A stretch of DNA of 64,000 nt, taken from the NCBI RefSeq assembly GCF_034008635.1, contig NZ_CP125378.1, forward strand, positions 5,828,501 through 5,892,500. Direction: 5' to 3'. The translations under genes were made by a program, and so were the position numbers. Under the pieces are notes generated by a model. The model was not told where the DNA came from. It made no database searches and was given only the letters and a program-made list of their open reading frames with translations. Source of the DNA: Pseudomonas sp. P8_229. GTDB lineage: Bacteria; Pseudomonadota; Gammaproteobacteria; Pseudomonadales; Pseudomonadaceae. Below, in pieces: positions 44,187-51,796 of this stretch. Numbering within the stretch: the stretch's first letter is position 1; each line of letters starts with the position of its first letter.

Positions 44187-44522
44187 TCAGCTCGCTGGAT
44201 CCGCCACAACCACCTTTGTGCGCTCCCGAACTCCACGTACCACCAGATACAACAAAGGCCCAATCGACACAAACACCGCCGTCAGCAGCAAATACGGCAC
44301 CACCGACCACACAGACATCCCCCGCGACCGCGCATCCTTGACCATCCACACCCCGGCCAGCGTCGCCAGCAGATACAGATCAATCACCACCTGCGCCGTA
44401 TCCGGACGCGACATCAGGCTGATGCCGAAGTCGATCAACGACTGTTCGGCCTGGAGCATCACCGACACGGTATAGCCGGTAAACGCAATCAACGCAGTGA
44501 GGGGCAGGGCGACAGACATCAT
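44187..44522 (-). CDS. DUF2834 small membrane protein
   Basis: A 111-residue inner-membrane protein with three hydrophobic helices ([60 protein letters not shown]). The central [13 protein letters not shown] loop is typical of DUF2834. The start ATG follows AAGGAAGGAA; a second ATG directly after it is also possible. Function unknown. Its last codons border the 92-bp array. Confidence 0.75.
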   Translation of the reverse strand: MMSVALPLTALIAFTGYTVSVMLQAEQSLIDFGISLMSRPDTAQVVIDLYLLATLAGVWMVKDARSRGMSVWSVVPYLLLTAVFVSIGPLLYLVVRGVRERTKVVVADPAS

Positions 44523-44622
44523 GCATTCCTTCCTTGGGGTGATGAGCAGAATTGCCAGCCTATAGCGCCATCGCCAAATAAGCCATTGACGCGCGCACCG
44601 CCGTCGGGCTAATTTCAGGCCC

Positions 44623-44688
44623 ATGACTTCCACCGTATTGCGCTGCCAGCCAAGCATTATTACCGCCATTCCTCATTTGGCGGGCTAG
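44623..44688 (+). CDS. ilvA leader peptide with Ile/Thr control codons
   Basis: A 21-codon reading frame, too short for standard gene calling, lies 86 bp before the threonine dehydratase gene: [20 protein letters not shown] then Gly and a TAG stop. The run Ile-Ile-Thr-Ala-Ile (44656-44670), plus two earlier Thr and a Val, is what a leader sensing charged tRNA-Ile/Thr would carry, since the downstream enzyme starts isoleucine synthesis from threonine. CAGG precedes the ATG. The stop codon overlaps the 5' arm of a possible antiterminator. Attenuation function is inferred from layout. Confidence 0.65.
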   Translation: MTSTVLRCQPSIITAIPHLAG

Positions 44689-44730
44689 CTCACGACTGCA
44701 GCACCCAACCCGCCCTAGAGGCGGGTTTTT
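44679..44730 (+). promoter_or_regulatory. Transcription attenuator of the threonine dehydratase gene
   Basis: Arms AACCCGCC (44707-44714) and GGCGGGTT (44720-44727) form an 8-bp stem with a CTAGA loop followed by TTTTT: a rho-independent terminator. A third segment GGCGGG (44679-44684), inside the end of the leader frame, can pair with CCCGCC (44709-44714) and so exclude the terminator. A ribosome stalled at the Ile codons would leave GGCGGG free (antitermination); one at the TAG stop would cover it (termination). Confidence 0.65.
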
Positions 44731-44774
44731 ACTTTCTGTCTCCGGGGTTTTGATCAAAACGTCAGGAGACGACC

Positions 44775-45788
44775 ATGCCGCACAGCCCCGACCAGCAAGC
44801 CCTGCTTGAGCAGTACGTGAAAAAGATCCTGGCCGCGCCGGTCTACGACATTGCCGTACGCACGCCGTTGCAAGCGGCGCCGGCACTGTCCGAGATGCTG
44901 GGCAACCGGATCCTGCTCAAGCGCGAAGACCTGCAGCCGACGTTTTCCTTCAAGATCCGTGGCGCCTACAACAGGCTGGTCCAGTTGAGCGATGCGCAGA
45001 AAGCATGCGGGGTGATCACCGCATCGGCGGGCAATCATGCCCAGGGCGTGGCGCTGGCGGCGCGGGAACTGGGGATCGCCGCGACCATCGTCATGCCCTC
45101 GACCACCCCCGAACTGAAAGTGCTCGGGGTGCGAAGTCGTGGCGCCGAAGCGCTGCTGCATGGCGAGAGTTTTCCATTTGCCCTGGCCCATGCGCTGCAA
45201 CTGGCCGAGCAAACCGGGCGCACCTTTGTCTCGCCGTTCGACGACCCGGACGTGATCGCCGGCCAAGGCACGGTGGCCATGGAAATCCTGCGTCAGCATC
45301 AGGGTTCGCTGGATGCGATCTTCGTTCCGGTGGGCGGTGGCGGCTTCATCGCCGGCATCGCGGCGTACGTCAAATACCTGCGGCCGGAAGTGCGCATCAT
45401 CGGTGTCGAATCGGAGCACTCGGCCTGCCTGAAGGCGGCGCTGCAAGCGGATGAACGGGTGGTGCTGCCCAACGTCGGGACGTTCGCCGATGGCGTGGCG
45501 GTGGCGCAGATCGGCGCTTATGGATTTGAAGTGTGCAGGTTTTGCGTGGACGAGGTGGTCACCGTCAGCAATGACGACCTCTGCGCCGCGATCAAGAATA
45601 TCTACGACGATACCCGCTCGATCACCGAACCTTCCGGTGCGTTGGCGGTGGCCGGGATCAAACAGTACGTGGCCCGCACCGGTGTTCGGGAGCAGACCTT
45701 CGTCGCGATCGACTCCGGCGCCAACATCAATTTTGACAGCCTGCGTCACGTCGCCGAGCGCGCCGCAGTGTGTGGCGTCCCGGCGTGA
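44775..45788 (+). CDS. ilvA: Threonine dehydratase (IlvA-like catalytic domain without ACT domains)
   Basis: A 337-residue PLP enzyme that deaminates threonine to 2-oxobutyrate, the first step to isoleucine. The N-terminus matches biosynthetic IlvA (YVKKILAAPVYDIAVRTPLQ), the PLP lysine is in SFKIRGAYN, and SAGNHAQGVA and the phosphate cup PVGGGGFIAGI are intact. Odd: it stops right after NINFDSLRHVAERAAVCGVPA, where IlvA continues into two regulatory ACT-like domains (about 170 residues), so allosteric Ile inhibition is probably absent. TCAGGAGACG precedes the ATG. The upstream leader/attenuator suggests Ile-tRNA control instead. Probably one of two threonine dehydratases in the genome. Confidence 0.9.
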   Translation: MPHSPDQQALLEQYVKKILAAPVYDIAVRTPLQAAPALSEMLGNRILLKREDLQPTFSFKIRGAYNRLVQLSDAQKACGVITASAGNHAQGVALAARELGIAATIVMPSTTPELKVLGVRSRGAEALLHGESFPFALAHALQLAEQTGRTFVSPFDDPDVIAGQGTVAMEILRQHQGSLDAIFVPVGGGGFIAGIAAYVKYLRPEVRIIGVESEHSACLKAALQADERVVLPNVGTFADGVAVAQIGAYGFEVCRFCVDEVVTVSNDDLCAAIKNIYDDTRSITEPSGALAVAGIKQYVARTGVREQTFVAIDSGANINFDSLRHVAERAAVCGVPA

Positions 45789-45794
45789 CAACGC

Positions 45795-46100
45795 TCAGGG
45801 CAGCAGTGGGCGCAGGAAACTGCGCTCGTAGCTGACGATGAACTTCTTCTGCACCAGTGATTCCACCAGCGCCGTGCTTTGCGGGTCGGTCAGCGCGATG
45901 TGCCGGTAGCTTTCGTAATCGGCCAGCGATGGAAAGCTGAACAGGCAATAAGCGATGTTGCTCGCGCCCTCGGAGGGCAGGAAGTAGCCGTGATGAGTGC
46001 CGCCCAACCGCTCGACGATGTCCAGCCAGGCCTTGGCGTAGGCCTCGAATTCGGTCAGTTGGTATGGATCGATCACGTATCGCACATGGCAGGTAATCAC
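45795..46100 (-). CDS. NIPSNAP family protein
   Basis: A 101-residue ferredoxin-like-fold protein of the NIPSNAP/ABM type. Features: VRYVIDPYQLTEFEAYAKAW, then GGTHHGYFLPSEGASNIAYCLFSFPSLADYESYR and a C-terminal SYERSFLRPLLP. These small dimeric proteins are often monooxygenase-like or accessory, with no assigned reaction. It converges on ilvA (6-bp gap) and lies 21 bp from eco on the same strand. Confidence 0.85.
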   Translation of the reverse strand: MITCHVRYVIDPYQLTEFEAYAKAWLDIVERLGGTHHGYFLPSEGASNIAYCLFSFPSLADYESYRHIALTDPQSTALVESLVQKKFIVSYERSFLRPLLP

Positions 46101-46121
46101 GTTTGGGCCCCCCGGTTCAGG

Positions 46122-46607
46122 TCATTCCGCGATGGCGGTGCCGACCTTGTCCGATGCCGACCAGATGCGGTAGCGCACCTCGACGTCTTTGGGGGCGTAA
46201 ATCACCAGCGGCAGCTTGCTGTTGTAACGCAGCATGAAGCCGTCACCGACCACCGGGACAAAGGCGCGTTTCTTTTGGGAGCCAGGCGGGCAGGCCATCA
46301 GGGTGCTCATCGGGCCGATGACTTTTTCCAGGCGGTAGAACGGGTAGCCCCAGCCTTCGAGGTTTTTCTCGTCCAGAGCGCCGCCCAGTCGCTGGCGATT
46401 GCAGTCGACTTCCAGGGTTTTGCCGGCGAGGACTTCAACCTGGAAGTTCTCTTCCTGATCCTGCTTGGGCAGGTAGATGACCTGGCGGGTAAAGCCGTTT
46501 TCCGCCTTGGGATACGGCGCGACATCTTCGAGCTTGGCCGCGTGGGCGAGGGTGGACAGGCCGGCAACGAGCAGACCGATTGTCGCGCGAGCGCGTAAAG
46601 AACCCAT
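46122..46607 (-). CDS. eco: Ecotin, periplasmic serine protease inhibitor
   Basis: A 161-residue ecotin with signal peptide [23 protein letters not shown]. Conserved features: [40 protein letters not shown], the reactive loop STLMACPPG, and [29 protein letters not shown]. The two cysteines around the loop form the family disulfide. The P1 residue is Leu where E. coli has Met84. Ecotin protects the cell against trypsin-like and elastase-like proteases. The ATG at 46607 follows CAGGAGGC. Confidence 0.93.
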   Translation of the reverse strand: MGSLRARATIGLLVAGLSTLAHAAKLEDVAPYPKAENGFTRQVIYLPKQDQEENFQVEVLAGKTLEVDCNRQRLGGALDEKNLEGWGYPFYRLEKVIGPMSTLMACPPGSQKKRAFVPVVGDGFMLRYNSKLPLVIYAPKDVEVRYRIWSASDKVGTAIAE

Positions 46608-46977
46608 GGAAGCCTCCTGGCGGGTGTAGGGTGGATGACGGGCATTCTCACTGTCATCAGCGATGAATGCAAACCGGCGTCGACTTGCAAATTGCAGTGC
46701 GCAAGCGGGTTCATCTTGCATTTTGCAACTGGCCAACCACTGGCCACAGCGCCAAGTGCTTGATTTATCGAGGGTCAAAACAACCCGATGAAAGGCACGC
46801 TTTATGCGTCTATTTGGTGCGGCGCACCGGGTTCGGGCGCCTACACTCCATGAGGCATTTCGCAGTACAACCGTTTGCCGCACCAGGGAATCAGCGGGGA
46901 CACACCCGCGCAGGGGCAGAAAAAGCGGTCAACGTGAAGAGTTGATTGGCAGTTTCATTAATAAGGAGAGGTTCATC
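46608..46977. promoter_or_regulatory. Divergent intergenic region eco / DUF1652 with dyad and sigma54-like promoter
   Basis: The 370-bp gap has no gene. It contains a 12-bp inverted repeat TTGCAAATTGCA (46685-46696) and TGCATTTTGCAA (46717-46728), one mismatch, 20 bp apart. Downstream on the plus strand AGGCACGCTTTATGC (46793-46807) has GG-N10-GC spacing and differs from TGGCACGNNNNTTGC at two positions, so it is a candidate -24/-12 promoter. The predicted start near 46819 would give a leader of about 160 bases. Confidence 0.4.
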
Positions 46978-47247
46978 ATGTTTCTGTCTGCCTTGGAACT
47001 ACGCAATATCATTGAAAGCAGTTTTCTGCCTAAACGCTGCCAGTGCACGCTGTCGCCAGACTTGTCGATGACGGTCAAGGTATTCGGCGACCACCAGACT
47101 GACCAGGTTGATCTACACGTCAGCGGTATCGACGCCAGCCATTTGAATGGCTGTCGCGAAATCAACGACTTGATCGCCGGCCTGCGTTCGGACCTGGCGC
47201 AACAAACCATGCCAAACCATTACAGCCCGAGATCCAGAGCGGTTTAA
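46978..47247 (+). CDS. DUF1652 protein
   Basis: An 89-residue protein of the Pseudomonas-typical DUF1652 family. The pattern is MFLSALELRNIIESSFLPKR-CQCTLSPDLSMTVKV, followed by the VDLHVSGIDASHLNGCREIN segment and a helix IAGLRSDLAQQ. AAGGAGAGG precedes the ATG. Function unknown; family members are small, often growth-phase-regulated proteins. It converges with the membrane protein gene at 47244 with a 4-bp overlap. Confidence 0.85.
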   Translation: MFLSALELRNIIESSFLPKRCQCTLSPDLSMTVKVFGDHQTDQVDLHVSGIDASHLNGCREINDLIAGLRSDLAQQTMPNHYSPRSRAV

Positions 47248-47642
47248 CTCACGGTTTCACCCAGTTCGACCGTCACGCGCCGGGCCTGCACAAAGCCAAG
47301 GCCCAGCGCGAACTCGACCAGCACCGCGAGCAGAATCCCGGGGCCGGCATGGCCGTTCAGCCACTCGCTGAAACCTAATACCGCCAAACCAAAACAACCG
47401 ACGATAAACCCGTTGCTCAGGGCGTTGCGGCCCAGCGACGGCGGCGCGTTGCGCACCAGATAGAACATCACCCCCAACGCCGCAAACAGCACCGCGCTGC
47501 GCCGCGCGACAAACCCGGCAGCGCTCGAATACTCGATGCTCCAGATCGCCAGCAATACCTCCGGGAAAAAGCCCCAGACCAGCGCCAGCACAAAACACAA
47601 CGAAGAAGTGATGATCGACAACGTGCGAAACGACAACTGCAT
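47244..47642 (-). CDS. Small four-helix membrane protein
   Basis: A 132-residue inner-membrane protein with four hydrophobic segments: LSIITSSLCFVLALVWGFFP, SAVLFAALGVMFYLVRNAPP, NGFIVGCFGLAVLGFSEWLN and GILLAVLVEFALGLGFVQAR. No transport or enzyme motif is visible; it resembles uncharacterised DoxX/DUF4345-like small membrane proteins only in size. Start at 47642 removes a short hydrophobic extension that lacks a ribosome-binding site. Confidence 0.65.
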   Translation of the reverse strand: MQLSFRTLSIITSSLCFVLALVWGFFPEVLLAIWSIEYSSAAGFVARRSAVLFAALGVMFYLVRNAPPSLGRNALSNGFIVGCFGLAVLGFSEWLNGHAGPGILLAVLVEFALGLGFVQARRVTVELGETVS

Positions 47643-47733
47643 GGCGAGTCCTTGCGGCAGTAAGAAGAAGGCCCCGAGCATAACCCGCGAGCCCTCCAGC
47701 GCCTACCGCAACGCCGCAAATCAGAGCCTTCTG

Positions 47734-48003
47734 TCAGTTCTGGTCGCTGCAGGCATCAGACATTTTCCGGTAGGTGATTTCCTCCGGCTTGCCGGCATTG
47801 TCGACGTACTTCATGTCAGCAGTAACGACTTTGCACTGACGAGTGGGTTGCTCGGTCATGGAGATCACTTTGTTCACATGCAACGGCATGCCGTACTGAT
47901 AGGGAACCGGCTTGGTTGCAGCGGTGGTGTCATTGGCCTGAGCCAGCCCCGCGAAGGCGGTGCAGGCGAGGGCGGAGGTGAGCAACAGCGTGCGAATGTT
48001 CAT
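47734..48003 (-). CDS. DUF2790 exported protein
   Basis: An 89-residue secreted or periplasmic protein with signal peptide MNIRTLLLTSALACTAFAGL-AQA. The DUF2790 pattern is YQYGMPLHVNKVISMTEQPT, then CKVVTADMKYVDNAGKPEEI-TYRKMSDAC. Two cysteines could form a disulfide. DUF2790 genes are abundant and paralogous in Pseudomonas and are often stress- or metal-responsive; function unknown. Confidence 0.85.
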   Translation of the reverse strand: MNIRTLLLTSALACTAFAGLAQANDTTAATKPVPYQYGMPLHVNKVISMTEQPTRQCKVVTADMKYVDNAGKPEEITYRKMSDACSDQN

Positions 48004-48265
48004 GAATCGGACTCCCGTGCGACGGAATGAGCGTTCGGCGCAATACGGCCAAACCTGCCGCACTCGGCGCCAGCCAAGGGCTGAGGTGTGCGGTTCAGTA
48101 CAGTTTTGGACTGCGGCGTTAAGCGATGGTTAACCTGGCTGAACGCCGGCTGTCTGGCAGAGGGGTGATTTCTCGAAGGGTAGGGCTGAAACCTCGAAGC
48201 AGCCAATGCTGGCACCCGTCGGGGCAATGACAGATACCGCAAGCAACCCTCGGATGTGCACGCGG

Positions 48266-48823
48266 TTAAAGTTTAAGCCTGATGAGCTTTTCACCACGAG
48301 CGCTCACTGGAAACGGAAGCTCATCGGTCTCCTGATAAGCCTCGTTTTTGCCGTAACGCAGGTACTTGTGTGAACTTTCATGGCCGACGTTCAAGAAAAT
48401 CACCTGTGTGCCTTGAGTGCTCAGCCATATCCAGCCTGGACGGTTCCTTTCGGCAAAACTGATCCGGTTGACCTTTCGCTCGGCCGCATCGTAGTAAAAC
48501 AAAAGTCCCTGAATGTAGTTGGACGTGAATTCACCCGAGACGACGAGCGCGTTCGAGTGCTTATCGAGAGCCACGCACTTCCAGTGAACATCACTACCGC
48601 GAGAGGCATCCGAATCCTCGTACAGGAACTGGAGTCCGTGAGCTTCACGCACTTTGTAAACACTCGAGCCGCTGAACGCATCACCACGCAGCAGAGAAAT
48701 CCGGTGGTCAGCAGCCAGATCACAGCGAGTCAACGTCGAGAACGGCACCGGCGTCGCCCAGACTTGAAAGCACAGTGTCGTAAGGGTTATCCCGGCCAGG
48801 CAGCGCTTGAAAAGTCGCATCAT
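48266..48823 (-). CDS. Exported hypothetical protein, possible orphan T6SS immunity protein
   Basis: A 185-residue protein with signal peptide MMRLFKRCLAGITLTTLCFQ-VWA and a beta-rich mature part (GLLFYYDAAERKVNRISFAE; GPWIWLSTQGTQVIFLNVGH-like region) with two cysteines (TRCDLA, KCVALD). Base composition is lower in GC than the core genes. It sits directly downstream of vgrG debris and of a broken reading frame, the place where an effector's immunity gene would be. I do not recognise a family; the immunity role is inferred from position only. Confidence 0.55.
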   Translation of the reverse strand: MMRLFKRCLAGITLTTLCFQVWATPVPFSTLTRCDLAADHRISLLRGDAFSGSSVYKVREAHGLQFLYEDSDASRGSDVHWKCVALDKHSNALVVSGEFTSNYIQGLLFYYDAAERKVNRISFAERNRPGWIWLSTQGTQVIFLNVGHESSHKYLRYGKNEAYQETDELPFPVSARGEKLIRLKL

Positions 48824-48937
48824 TCAGTGCACACGCCGTGGTCGAAAGGAACACGGCGGTCTCACCACCGAGGTTCCGTCCGCCAATTCGAACGACACAT
48901 CTGGCGCATTTTTTACAAGCTTGTCCAGTTTATTCAT
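48824..48937 (-). pseudogene. Broken small frame, possible remnant of a T6SS effector
   Basis: A 37-codon frame begins MNKLDKLVKNAPDVSFELAD and then goes out of frame near 48871; the alternative frame continues protein-like (NLGGETAVFLSTTACALNDA, then LPGRDNPYDTVLSSLGDAG) to a stop inside the next gene. A one- or two-base frameshift in a former gene of about 75 or more codons explains both halves. It overlaps the start of the exported protein gene. Low certainty: either half could be a shadow frame. Confidence 0.3.
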
Positions 48938-48955
48938 TTTCCAATCTCAATGTGC

Positions 48956-49030
48956 TTCGATGCGGTACACCAGACCGTGGATCTGGCCTTGCCGGTGGCG
49001 CCGAAGGTCAGGATGCCGGGTTTGTGCGTC
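48956..49030 (-). pseudogene. Frameshifted vgrG fragment (early part)
   Basis: About 72 bases are clearly homologous to the vgrG segment near 55690-55762 (HKPGVLTFGATGEGKIHGLV region) but contain a one-base deletion, so the frame changes after FGATGK. It lies downstream of a fragment from a later part of vgrG, so the two pieces are not collinear and derive from separate copies or a rearrangement. Confidence 0.75.
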
Positions 49031-49215
49031 AGCGATCGATAAACCTCACCTACCGTATGGCCGTGGTATGAAGTCATGTATCCGAATCGGATACATGCTC
49101 CACTTGAGTTCTTACCCCAAACCAGCGTAGCAAGGCTTCAGGTTCAAACTGAAAGGCTGCGTTCGCGCTCTAAATCAATCAGCCTTGTGGTTGGGCCTGT
49201 AGTGGTCAACTAATC

Positions 49216-49474
49216 CCAGCCTCGACAAATTGCGCCGTACCGACCTTCACTTCACATGCTGCGTCACGCCCACCGTCAAGTGATCATCCGCCCGCATTTC
49301 ACTGACACGATCCAAATGGGTAATCCGGTGCTCTTCCTCTTCGCACAGGCGCTGAATGAAGTGCAGGTCGGACTCGTCGTACTGCACGCAGTAATCGCGC
49401 TGCGGGTACTCGGCGTTGAGCTGGAAACTATAGGCGTCGGCGAGGATGCGGCGATTCGCAATGACTTGGGCAGC
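49216..49474 (-). pseudogene. Internally deleted vgrG fragment
   Basis: This piece joins vgrG codons for RRILADAYSFQLNAEYPQRD...RLCEEE directly to EHRITHLDRVSEMRADDHLT. Against the intact gene (53855-55927) about 1.1 kb (roughly 54314-55433) is missing, with the short repeat TTCCTC at both edges of the deletion. A 5-bp duplication (TTCAC) near 49250 then breaks the frame after TQHVK. Nucleotide identity to the intact gene is high, so the event or a later gene conversion is fairly recent. Confidence 0.82.
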
Positions 49475-49562
49475 AAATGTTGACGCTTGCCTGTAGTGGC
49501 AGGATGGAACGGGAGTCCGACGAGACTCCCTCCTGCAATCAGGCGCCATCACTTTATTTACA

Positions 49563-51788
49563 TCAAGCCGTAGCCCTGATAGTCGCTGATGGAATTTGTG
49601 CCAAACGCTCAGATTTCTGATTTTCACTGTGCGCAGCCCAGCGATCGATATGGATTTGCAATTCCGGAAGTGCAGTGCAATCACCATAAATATCAGCCAG
49701 CGTCAGTGTGGTGGTGCTCAGGCGTGTAATCGTCGTGATTGTTCCTTTGAGCGCATCCAATTCCTTTTGATTGTGCTCGATCGCTTGCCTGATTGCTTTT
49801 TGACGTTCCTGAAGATCCGACATTGTTGCGCGGCGTTGGAATGCAGTCGCGCGATCTTGTGGCCGGCTTTCAATCATTCCCCCCGGAAACTCCTTGTCCG
49901 CCGCAATCTGCCACTGTTCCAATTGGGTACGGTAGGTTTCAACTTCGAGTTTTAACCGGTCGGATTCGGTCGCACTGATGATGTAGCCGCCGGTTTTCTC
50001 CGTCTCTTGCCAGCGACGTATCGTTGCCCAACATGCCGGAATATAACCGTCGAGCATTTTGTGATCGCCGCCGTTGGCCGCCTGAACCAGGAACTGCTTG
50101 CGATCCGGCGTATCGTTGTTTTTCAACTGTGCGACGCAGCGAGCCATGGCCGCTTCTTCATATCCTTCGCAGCCGGGTGTCCATAACACAGAGGAGAGCA
50201 CTCGCCCGGGCAATTGCACAGGCATGAAATAACGCTGTTCACCGTGGTGCCAATAAGGCTTACCGCCAAAGCGTGTCATCCCGGCGGCCATCACCAGTCC
50301 TCCGGCAGCTGGCGTCAGAACGCCCGAGACGGTTGCAGCGAGACCGGTAATCCAAATCGGTTTTTTTGTATCCATCCATCCCGCTGGAACGCTGGGTACA
50401 GGGTCATTTTGGTTAACGATTCGGTGATGAACCAGCCCTTTTGCCGACTCGACGAATTCTTTGTCGCCAGCACGGGGGGAGCCGAAGGTATAGAGAATGA
50501 CGTCGCTGGTTATTTCGCGGTATAGCCAATCAGAGAGCAATAAGGCAATAGCGCCGCCGAGGCTGTGGCCGCAGACGATGATTTTTTGGTTAGTGCGGAA
50601 ACGGCGAATATAGTTATCAATGAATGGTTTCAGCGCCATGAAGGACTCATAAAAACCTTGGTGTGCCTTTCCGGTTCCCCCTTCAATCGGGACTTGCTGA
50701 GCATCAATGTCTCGCCATTTGTCCCAATTCTCAGCCGTGCCTCTCACTGCGATTAGAATCATCCGGTCATCGTGTGTGGCATAGGCTTGCGTATCGGTGT
50801 TTTTCCAATCGGATGGACCCTGCCTCGCGTCGTTGAAAAAGTGCACGCTCGACGGTGTTTCTATTCCTGCTCCGGCATTGGGGTCGTTTTGCGGGTAAAG
50901 ACCTGGGTCAAAAGGGACGATCTCAAGGCGCTTGGAGTAGGGCACATCTTCAACCAGCGGGAACGAAGGGTTTTTAGAGTCCGCATACTTCGTTGGTTCT
51001 TCGAAGCAGGCCAGGCAGGTGTTCAGCACATGTCCGACGGTGCCCTGAGTGGGATAGGTGAAAGAAAAATCCTTCGGCAGCGTCGCTTCCAGCTTTTCCG
51101 GCTTTTGCCCGAAATCGCCGTAGCTCAATGTGGCCAGGAGCGACAACTGATAAAGATTCAAGGCGCTGAATTTGGGAGCTAATGATAATAGCGGTCTGAA
51201 TGCACGTAAGGCGCGTACTTCGAGAACGTAATGTTTCTCTGGAAGCAGACCTATACCAAAGCTCGGGACCTTGTCTCCGGCAAAATCTCGGGCGAGTTTG
51301 GCGCAACCTGCCGGTAGAGGGTTTGTAAGGTCTGCCGCAGGTGGCAAGTGTTTGTTGAACTCAACGAAATCGCGAACTTCAACCTTGTGATATTCGCCTT
51401 TTTCGGCAGAAGCCCGGTAAGCGCCCGTCTTGCTGGTGCTGCCGACAGGGCGACGAAGCGTTTTTTCAGCGGCTACTTGAAGCTCTGTTATCGGTAACGG
51501 ATAGTCGATTCGCTCAGACATATCAACATAGAACTTTTCCGCTCCCGCGTAAGCGGCGGATAGCGTCAATATCAGCGGGCCGTTATAGGTTCCCGTTAAT
51601 CGTGCAAAAGCTTCTCCGTCCAAGTTGCCTTGATATTTAGTACCTTCCGAGTCCGTTAACACGTAACTCAGGCCTGCATAGGGCTTGGCATCTCCAAACT
51701 CGTCTACTAGGCGAAAGCTGATCCAGCCCCCGCGTAATGGGCAAGTTCGGCTTTGGTCAGAAAGCATTGATTTTTCTTGGTTCTGCAT
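49563..51788 (-). CDS. Class-3-lipase type VI effector (Tle-like)
   Basis: A 741-residue protein. Residues 18-105 form a beta-rich domain (GGWISFRLVDEFGDAKPYAG). The alpha/beta hydrolase core has the nucleophile elbow CGHSLGGA (Ser409), Asp462 in NQNDPVPSVP and a His pair in PYWHHGEQRY (514-515), so a lipase_3 triad. After the core, residues about 610-720 are helical, with a coiled coil (SDLQERQKAIRQAIEHNQKE). No signal peptide, PAAR or Rhs. It is last in the vgrG-DUF4123-immunity-effector unit, so export through the T6SS by VgrG and the adaptor is expected, with phospholipid attack in target periplasm. AAGGA precedes the ATG. Local GC content is low. Confidence 0.85.
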   Translation of the reverse strand: MQNQEKSMLSDQSRTCPLRGGWISFRLVDEFGDAKPYAGLSYVLTDSEGTKYQGNLDGEAFARLTGTYNGPLILTLSAAYAGAEKFYVDMSERIDYPLPITELQVAAEKTLRRPVGSTSKTGAYRASAEKGEYHKVEVRDFVEFNKHLPPAADLTNPLPAGCAKLARDFAGDKVPSFGIGLLPEKHYVLEVRALRAFRPLLSLAPKFSALNLYQLSLLATLSYGDFGQKPEKLEATLPKDFSFTYPTQGTVGHVLNTCLACFEEPTKYADSKNPSFPLVEDVPYSKRLEIVPFDPGLYPQNDPNAGAGIETPSSVHFFNDARQGPSDWKNTDTQAYATHDDRMILIAVRGTAENWDKWRDIDAQQVPIEGGTGKAHQGFYESFMALKPFIDNYIRRFRTNQKIIVCGHSLGGAIALLLSDWLYREITSDVILYTFGSPRAGDKEFVESAKGLVHHRIVNQNDPVPSVPAGWMDTKKPIWITGLAATVSGVLTPAAGGLVMAAGMTRFGGKPYWHHGEQRYFMPVQLPGRVLSSVLWTPGCEGYEEAAMARCVAQLKNNDTPDRKQFLVQAANGGDHKMLDGYIPACWATIRRWQETEKTGGYIISATESDRLKLEVETYRTQLEQWQIAADKEFPGGMIESRPQDRATAFQRRATMSDLQERQKAIRQAIEHNQKELDALKGTITTITRLSTTTLTLADIYGDCTALPELQIHIDRWAAHSENQKSERLAQIPSATIRATA

Positions 51789-51796
51789 AAAAATCC

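Noticed and set aside
49247..49687. A 146-codon minus-strand frame read as a gene
   Set aside because: It is a chimera of the effector's 3' end and the deleted vgrG fragment; the VgrG part lacks most of its domains, so it is listed as a pseudogene.
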